Positions 9,006-12,711 of a stretch of DNA of 12,711 nt are shown here, piece after piece. Source of the stretch: Promethearchaeota archaeon. Lineage in GTDB: Archaea > Asgardarchaeota > Lokiarchaeia > Sigyniarchaeales > Promethearchaeaceae. Under the pieces are notes generated by a model. The model did no database searches. It was not told where the DNA came from and saw only the letters and a program-made list of their open reading frames with translations. A program made the translations under genes and the position numbers. Where the stretch lies: the NCBI GenBank assembly GCA_014729055.1, contig WJKO01000218.1:1-12711 (forward strand), written 5' to 3'. The first letter of the stretch is position 1, and every line of letters begins with the position of its first letter.

Positions 9006-10790
9006 ATGCCAAAACCAAATATCATCTTTATACTCATTGATGACATGGGCTGGAAGGATCTTAGTTGCCAAGGCTCAATATTCTATGAAACCCCAAATAT
9101 TGACTCACTGGCTAAGAGAGGAATGAGATTTACCCGAGCATATGCGAGCTGTCCTGTCTGTTCTCCAACTCGTGCGTCATTGTTGACTGGAAAATATCCG
9201 GCTCGGGTTGGAATTACACAATGGATAGGTGGGAAGACCAAAGGCAAGGTTATTAGTGCCGACTATCTGCATTATTTACCGCCAGAAGAATACAATCTCG
9301 CTAAAATTCTAAGCGAGAATGGATATCGAACATATCATGTTGGAAAATGGCATTTAGGTGACGAACCATATTATCCCGAACATCAAGGATTTGATGTAAA
9401 TGTGGCGGGATGCCACTGGGGAAACCCTTATCACGGCTATTTCTCACCATATAACAACCCTCGATTAGACGATGGACTTGAAGGAGAATATTTAACGGAT
9501 AGATTAACCGATGAAGCTATCAAGCTCCTCGAGAACAACGGTGACCCCCCATTCTTTCTATATTTACCCTATTATAGCGTGCATACACCAATTCAAGCTC
9601 CCGATGAAGATGTGTTATATTTTAAGGAAAAAGCAAAAAGGCTTGGATTAGATAAAATAAATCCGTATTATCGCGAAAAAATTGATTTCTATACAGAAAA
9701 TCATCAGAATGAATACATCAATCGTCGAATTATTCAATCCGACCCAACATACGCGGGTATGATAAAGCGTTTAGATGAAAATGTTGGCAGAATAATAGAT
9801 ACCGTTAAAAGATTGGGTAAAGAGAAAGACACAATTATTATCTTTTATTCTGATAATGGCGGTTTAAGTGATTCTGATCATCCTCCTACATCAAATAAAC
9901 CTTTAAGATATGGGAAATCTTATGTTTATGAGGGTGGCATTCGGGAACCTTTAATTATTAAATGGCCGAATAAGATTAAAGCAAATGTTGAAACGGATAT
10001 ACCAATTACAACTCCAGATATTTATCCGACGATCTTGGAATGCTGTGGAATTCCGTTAAGGCCCAAACAACACATTGATGGTCAGAGTTTTTATCCTATT
10101 TTGGAAAGGCTGGAAAATTTGGAAAATTTGCAAGACAGAGGTCCAATATACTGGCATTATCCGCATTATAACGGCAATGGAGCTCGACCCGCCTCTGTGA
10201 TAATAGATGGCGGCTGGAAACTTATTGAATGGCTTGAAGATGGGCACTTAGCATTGTTTAATTTAAAAGCTGATGTCAGTGAAGAAACTAATTTAATCAA
10301 TCAAAAGGGAGATGTTGCGGCAAAACTGCTTAAGCAATTGAATAAATGGAGAAATGAGGTCAAAGCTAAAATACCCAAGCCCAATCCAAACTATCACTTA
10401 TGTTTTGCTTTAGATAGATTAAGACTAAAAGGAAAATTAAACATAAATTCAGATAATACAATTAACGTAAAAGCCCAACTTTCAAGAGAAAATCCAATCT
10501 TATATGACATTCCTATTGAGGAAATTCTTGAGGATTTCTTTGAAAAAACGATATTACTTAAGATTAACAATCGCATACGAACGGGTCATTTAGAAGTGGA
10601 CGAAAATCCACTATGCATAAACTTTTATGACACACATAAAGAAACAAAATCAAGGCTAGCTGATTTATTAGGTTCGCTGAAAAAGCAGAATGTTCAAATT
10701 AAAGGTTGGAGTAACTTCCGTGAGCAATATTTGGATAAAAAGAATGTACTCCCTCAAGTGGAGATAATGAAATATGAAGGAAGAGAATGA
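9006..10790 (+). CDS. Formylglycine-dependent sulfatase, cytosolic, with C-terminal extension
   Basis: Sulfate-ester hydrolase of the alkaline-phosphatase superfamily (594 aa). All the usual active-site pieces are visible: metal ligands D12-D13 (LIDDMGW); the Cys-type signature C52-S-P-T-R56 with a TG seven residues on, where C52 would become formylglycine; K114 and H116 (GKWHLG); H193 (SVHTP); D283-N284 (SDNGG); and K304 before YEGGIREP. The ATG sits four codons before the conserved core, so there is no signal peptide. The protein has no N-x-S/T sequon, unlike the exported proteins here, which also suggests a cytosolic site. The catalytic domain appears to end near 455-465; the last ~130 residues are an extra mixed alpha/beta-looking region I do not recognise. 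It diverges from the PL10 lyase gene, suggesting desulfation of imported glycan fragments. Maturation would need a formylglycine-generating or anSME-type enzyme, not present here. Confidence 0.93.
   Translation: MPKPNIIFILIDDMGWKDLSCQGSIFYETPNIDSLAKRGMRFTRAYASCPVCSPTRASLLTGKYPARVGITQWIGGKTKGKVISADYLHYLPPEEYNLAKILSENGYRTYHVGKWHLGDEPYYPEHQGFDVNVAGCHWGNPYHGYFSPYNNPRLDDGLEGEYLTDRLTDEAIKLLENNGDPPFFLYLPYYSVHTPIQAPDEDVLYFKEKAKRLGLDKINPYYREKIDFYTENHQNEYINRRIIQSDPTYAGMIKRLDENVGRIIDTVKRLGKEKDTIIIFYSDNGGLSDSDHPPTSNKPLRYGKSYVYEGGIREPLIIKWPNKIKANVETDIPITTPDIYPTILECCGIPLRPKQHIDGQSFYPILERLENLENLQDRGPIYWHYPHYNGNGARPASVIIDGGWKLIEWLEDGHLALFNLKADVSEETNLINQKGDVAAKLLKQLNKWRNEVKAKIPKPNPNYHLCFALDRLRLKGKLNINSDNTINVKAQLSRENPILYDIPIEEILEDFFEKTILLKINNRIRTGHLEVDENPLCINFYDTHKETKSRLADLLGSLKKQNVQIKGWSNFREQYLDKKNVLPQVEIMKYEGRE
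10760..10765 (+). promoter_or_regulatory. Shine-Dalgarno-like site for the candidate miniprotein
   Basis: GGAGAT lies eight bases before the ATG at 10774, inside the last codons of the sulfatase gene. It is better than the site in front of the sulfatase itself and is the main support for translation of the small frame. Confidence 0.45.
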
Positions 10791-10878
10791 AAAAAGGTTT
10801 CTTTTAAGTATCATAATGGGATGGATAGGAATTATTTTGTTCGTTATCCTCACTATAATAACTACAATTCACATTTAA
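10774..10878 (+). CDS. Candidate 34-aa single-pass membrane miniprotein
   Basis: This short frame starts 17 bases before the sulfatase ends, in a different frame, and stops with TAA at 10876-10878, ten bases before the convergent gene ends. It encodes a charged N-terminus (MKEENEKR) followed by one long hydrophobic segment (FLLSIIMGWIGIILF, continuing VILTIITTIHI), the shape of a small single-pass membrane protein with its N-terminus inside. An SD-like GGAGAT stands eight bases upstream, and the overlap suggests coupling to sulfatase translation. I recognise no family and can assign no function. AT-rich DNA can encode hydrophobic stretches by chance, so homologues at the same position are needed to confirm it. 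Confidence 0.45.
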   Translation: MKEENEKRFLLSIIMGWIGIILFVILTIITTIHI

Positions 10879-10888
10879 ATTGCACAAA

Positions 10889-11548
10889 CTACATAAATTC
10901 GCTAATTTGATGACATTTATCATCTTTTTTTTTCATTAATTCTCGTTCTGCTTTAATTAATTTCTGTATAATTTTCTGAAATTTCCTTAATTTCCTATTG
11001 CTCAAGTTATCTTCCAAATATTTTAATCCTTTATCAAATTGCTTAGTTCTTCGATATAATTCTGCCAGCATCAATTCAAATCCTCCTTTTTGCTTCATAG
11101 GGGTCTGATTTTCTTTGGATGCTTTTAAAAATAAGTTAATTGCTCTTTTTCGAGCTAGTATCGCGGATTCTATTTTTTTTGCATCATCACACGTCCAAGC
11201 GGCTCTTAAGCTTGCCCACCCCGCCTTGTTATATTTTTCCAATCTTTCCAAGATCATTGATTGACAAATAAATGAATTTCCTAATCGGGGGAAATCTGTG
11301 TTATTTAATTGATTTTGATAGGTGCTTTCCATTACGATATCTATCAAAATGGTCTGAGATAAATCTGATCCACAATATCCGCAATACGGACAACGTTGAA
11401 CCCAATATTTCATGGTTGATCTCTCCATTTGTGGAGGTCGTGTGTCTAAATCTGGGCTACCCATGCTGTTTGTGGAAGCTACCACTGTTACGTTAGTTTT
11501 GGTTCCACAATTCCCACATATGACTTTCCTATTTGCTAAAGTGGTCAT
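10889..11548 (-). CDS. DUF2225-like zinc-ribbon protein with helical TPR-like C-terminus
   Basis: Predicted cytoplasmic protein of 219 aa. The N-terminal part has two CxxC knuckles, C11-G-N-C14 and C53-P-Y-C56 (followed by GYCG), likely holding one zinc. Between them lies SPDLDTRPPQM, like the DLRP segment of DUF2225 proteins, where the second knuckle also reads CPxCGY. From about 95 onward it is helical with TPR character: RAAW near 115, an alanine/arginine-rich helix near 128-140, a helix with AELYRRTKQFDKGLKYLED at 162-180, and a lysine-rich end. No membrane segment is present. DUF2225 has no settled function; a zinc-dependent scaffold or nucleic-acid contact would be a guess. It is divergent from the flavodoxin and convergent with the sulfatase/miniprotein. 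The start has only a weak SD (AAAGG). Confidence 0.8.
   Translation of the reverse strand: MTTLANRKVICGNCGTKTNVTVVASTNSMGSPDLDTRPPQMERSTMKYWVQRCPYCGYCGSDLSQTILIDIVMESTYQNQLNNTDFPRLGNSFICQSMILERLEKYNKAGWASLRAAWTCDDAKKIESAILARKRAINLFLKASKENQTPMKQKGGFELMLAELYRRTKQFDKGLKYLEDNLSNRKLRKFQKIIQKLIKAERELMKKKDDKCHQISEFM
10909..10933 (+). terminator. Candidate terminator for the sulfatase/miniprotein transcript
   Basis: GATGA and TCATC form a 5-bp stem around the six-base loop CATTTA, directly followed by nine T. Archaeal transcription often ends at such T-runs. It lies antisense to the last codons of the convergent DUF2225-like gene (lysine-rich KKKDD end), so it may be a by-product of that coding sequence. 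Confidence 0.35.
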
Positions 11549-11602
11549 TATGAGCCTTTGATTTTGTCAAATTAAAAATATTTAGCCTAAGGATCCGAAT
11601 TA
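11549..11602. promoter_or_regulatory. Divergent promoter region between DUF2225-like and flavodoxin genes
   Basis: The 54-bp gap holds one strongly AT-rich block, AAATTAAAAATATTTA at 11569-11584, spaced to serve as a TATA element for either direction. AAGGAT at 11589-11594 is a weak SD eight bases before the flavodoxin ATG. No clear operator symmetry beyond AAATATTT was seen. Confidence 0.4.
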
Positions 11603-12106
11603 ATGAAAACTGAATTAAAAACTATTAAAAACTCACGAGAAAAACAATCATCTATGACATCAGTAATTTTATATGTATCAAAAACTGGAAATACTGAAAA
11701 AGTGAGTAATGCTATCGCAAAAGACTTGAAAATAGATGCTTATTCGATATCGAATATGAATAGCCAAGATATGGTTGGATTTTGGGAGAAATTGGATGAT
11801 GTTGACCTTGCATTTATAGGATCTGGCACTTATGCTTTTAAGATTGGTACGGATCTAAAACACTTTCTCGAACAAAGCAAACCACCCAAATCAGTAAAGT
11901 TTGCTCTTTTCGGGACTTGGATTGGTAGATCGAACAGCGGTCATAATATGCTGGAGAATATTAACGAATATTTGGTAGGACAAGGCTATGAAGTTATTCC
12001 CGATAGATTTCTTTGTTATGGAAAAATGGCAATTGTAAAACGATCTCATCCAAGTCAAGAAGATCTAAATAACGCCGTGAACTGGGCGAAGAAAATTGCA
12101 TCTTAA
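11603..12106 (+). CDS. Flavodoxin family protein
   Basis: A small FMN-binding electron-transfer or quinone-reductase-like protein (167 aa). The flavodoxin pattern is clear: strand VILYVS, then the FMN phosphate loop SKTGNTEKV (about 26-34) and a helix; a second strand/loop DLAFIGSGTYAF (about 73-84) that would contact the flavin ring; then KFALFGTWIGRS (about 98-109), equivalent to the later flavin-binding loop; and a final helix NNAVNWAKKI. It lacks a signal peptide and is cytoplasmic. The first 17 residues (to QSS) precede the usual family start; the second Met, at 11654, begins right at the fold (MTSVILYV) and may be the real start, although the weak SD AAGGAT favours 11603. The redox partner cannot be identified. 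It is the only plus-strand gene in this part of the window. Confidence 0.88.
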   Translation: MKTELKTIKNSREKQSSMTSVILYVSKTGNTEKVSNAIAKDLKIDAYSISNMNSQDMVGFWEKLDDVDLAFIGSGTYAFKIGTDLKHFLEQSKPPKSVKFALFGTWIGRSNSGHNMLENINEYLVGQGYEVIPDRFLCYGKMAIVKRSHPSQEDLNNAVNWAKKIAS

Positions 12107-12112
12107 TGCTTT

Positions 12113-12128
12113 ATATTCAAATGAATAT
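12113..12128. terminator. Short hairpin between convergent genes, possible bidirectional terminator
   Basis: ATATTCA and TGAATAT form a perfect inverted repeat around two A residues, lying in the 38-bp gap between the ends of the flavodoxin and OB-fold-like genes. As RNA the stem would be about six pairs with a four-base loop. No T-run follows on either strand, so the terminator role is only suggested by position. Confidence 0.25.
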
Positions 12129-12144
12129 TATGCTGGTTCTGAAA

Positions 12145-12456
12145 TTAGATGAATTCAATATCATCGACATTTATATGATATTCCGTATAGGTTTCGACCT
12201 CATCACGGGGTCGTTTTGACCTACCCGTTACTTCAATAACCTCTCCAGAAACAGCAATCTCGTTGCCATAATATTTACGCTCATCAAGCTCAGTTTTCGT
12301 GTAAATTACGATCTGATAGTCTTCGGGCAAATCAAAATAATATGCATACGGATATTCTTTAGTCGGTTTCATTAGATGTTGCCAAGGCACTCTAGAAATC
12401 TCACCACGAATTGTTATTTTCTTCCCAACATTGTTCCTTATTTTTTCAATTGCCAT
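12145..12456 (-). CDS. Small OB-fold-like protein
   Basis: This 103-aa soluble protein has the strand pattern of an OB fold: GKKITIRGEISRV (about 11-23), a WQHL turn, YAYYFDL (about 37-43), YQIVIYT (47-53), NEIAVSGEVIEV (65-76) and a last strand TEYHINVDDIEF. The paired 'GxxIxIRGEI ... VSGEVIEV' segments are what one sees in single-domain OB proteins of the tRNA-anti/RPA-like group, which bind nucleic acid, though some bind other ligands. I do not recognise a specific named family. There is no signal peptide or membrane segment. It follows the transporter gene on the same strand with a 26-bp gap, so the two are probably cotranscribed. That gap is purine-rich on the coding strand (AGAAAAAG repeats) but has no true GGAG site. 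Confidence 0.7.
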   Translation of the reverse strand: MAIEKIRNNVGKKITIRGEISRVPWQHLMKPTKEYPYAYYFDLPEDYQIVIYTKTELDERKYYGNEIAVSGEVIEVTGRSKRPRDEVETYTEYHINVDDIEFI

Positions 12457-12482
12457 AAGATCTTTTTCTTTTTCTAATTTTT

Positions 12483-12711
12483 CTATTTTTCTAATTCAAT
12501 GTCAGCTTGCCGCTTACCTAATAAAAATCCTGCGAAAACTATCAATAAAGCGCCACCGATAATATAGAAGGATGAGATTGGAGTGGCTGTTAACATGAAT
12601 ACTGCAAAATATACAAAAATTGGTGTGATTTGCATTAATACTTGCTGAATGGGCATCAGATTGCTTGCTTGTCCGTATTTAAATGATTCTTGAATTCTGG
12701 CTATTGCCATT
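12483..12711 (-). CDS. EamA/DMT-type transporter, C-terminal end (5' partial)
   Basis: Only the last ~75 residues are in the window, and the gene runs off the right edge. Two membrane helices are visible (about MPIQQVLMQITPIFVYFAVF and FYIIGGALLIVFAGFLLG), ending in KRQADIELEK. The preceding segment, 'ARIQESFKYGQASNLMPIQQ', matches the start of the last helix pair in EamA-family proteins (a small residue-rich 'G-x-A-S-x-x-x-P' leading into helix 9, then a GG-containing helix 10). Complete members have about ten helices and move small metabolites. The Met at 12710 is internal to this fold and is not taken as the start. Substrate unknown. Confidence 0.65.
   Translation of the reverse strand, partial: MAIARIQESFKYGQASNLMPIQQVLMQITPIFVYFAVFMLTATPISSFYIIGGALLIVFAGFLLGKRQADIELEK

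Noticed and set aside
10107..10131. Tandem GGAAAATTT units in the sulfatase gene
   Set aside because: Two copies only, in frame and encoding a harmless ENLENL stretch; no sign of a functional repeat.
12461..12500. T-rich repeated TTTTTCTA tract as a plus-strand terminator
   Set aside because: No plus-strand gene reads into it, and it is explained by the lysine/glutamate-rich transporter end and the short gap after it.
1..12711. tRNA, rRNA, CRISPR, insertion sequence or prophage elements
   Set aside because: Looked for on both strands by eye; no cloverleaf-like sequence, regular direct-repeat array, transposase or integrase motif was found.

Overview
The window looks archaeal. It is AT-rich and compact, with short intergenic gaps, modest Shine-Dalgarno (SD) sites, AT-rich TATA-like blocks instead of bacterial -35/-10 boxes, a PGF-type C-terminal sorting signal on a surface protein, and exported domains dense in N-x-S/T sequons. 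The mix of an HdrB/HdrD-type CCG protein, a NosD-like beta-helix surface protein with TSP3 repeats and an IPGF tail, and large membrane proteins recalls Asgard (Lokiarchaeota-like) or other sediment archaea. That placement is inference, because no rRNA or marker gene is present.

Layout, left to right. (1) The 3' part of a plus-strand iron-sulfur oxidoreductase subunit with one ferredoxin-type motif and two complete CCG motifs (1-1049). (2) A two-gene minus-strand operon (6740 down to 1126). First comes a secreted beta-helix/TSP3/PGF-tail surface protein. It overlaps by ATGA a giant FG-GAP-like ectodomain protein with eight membrane segments. (3) A 217-bp gap, then a minus-strand membrane-anchored PL10 (pectate lyase-like) protein. 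(4) A 50-bp divergent promoter region dominated by a 30-bp near-perfect palindrome. (5) A plus-strand formylglycine sulfatase with an unexplained C-terminal extension, overlapped by a 34-codon candidate membrane miniprotein. (6) A convergent minus-strand zinc-ribbon/TPR protein of DUF2225 type, divergent from a plus-strand flavodoxin. (7) A minus-strand pair at the right edge: the C-terminal end of an EamA/DMT-type transporter, then a small OB-fold-like protein.

How they may work together. The PL10-like protein has its catalytic domain outside the membrane, and the sulfatase appears cytosolic. Sharing one regulatory palindrome, they suggest stepwise breakdown of a sulfated uronate-containing glycan: external lyase cleavage, import, then internal desulfation. 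The beta-helix/FG-GAP pair looks like a glycosylated, calcium-binding cell-surface complex made by translational coupling. The iron-sulfur protein and the flavodoxin are electron-transfer proteins, but nothing in the window links them to each other. No tRNA, rRNA, CRISPR array, transposase or integrase was seen.
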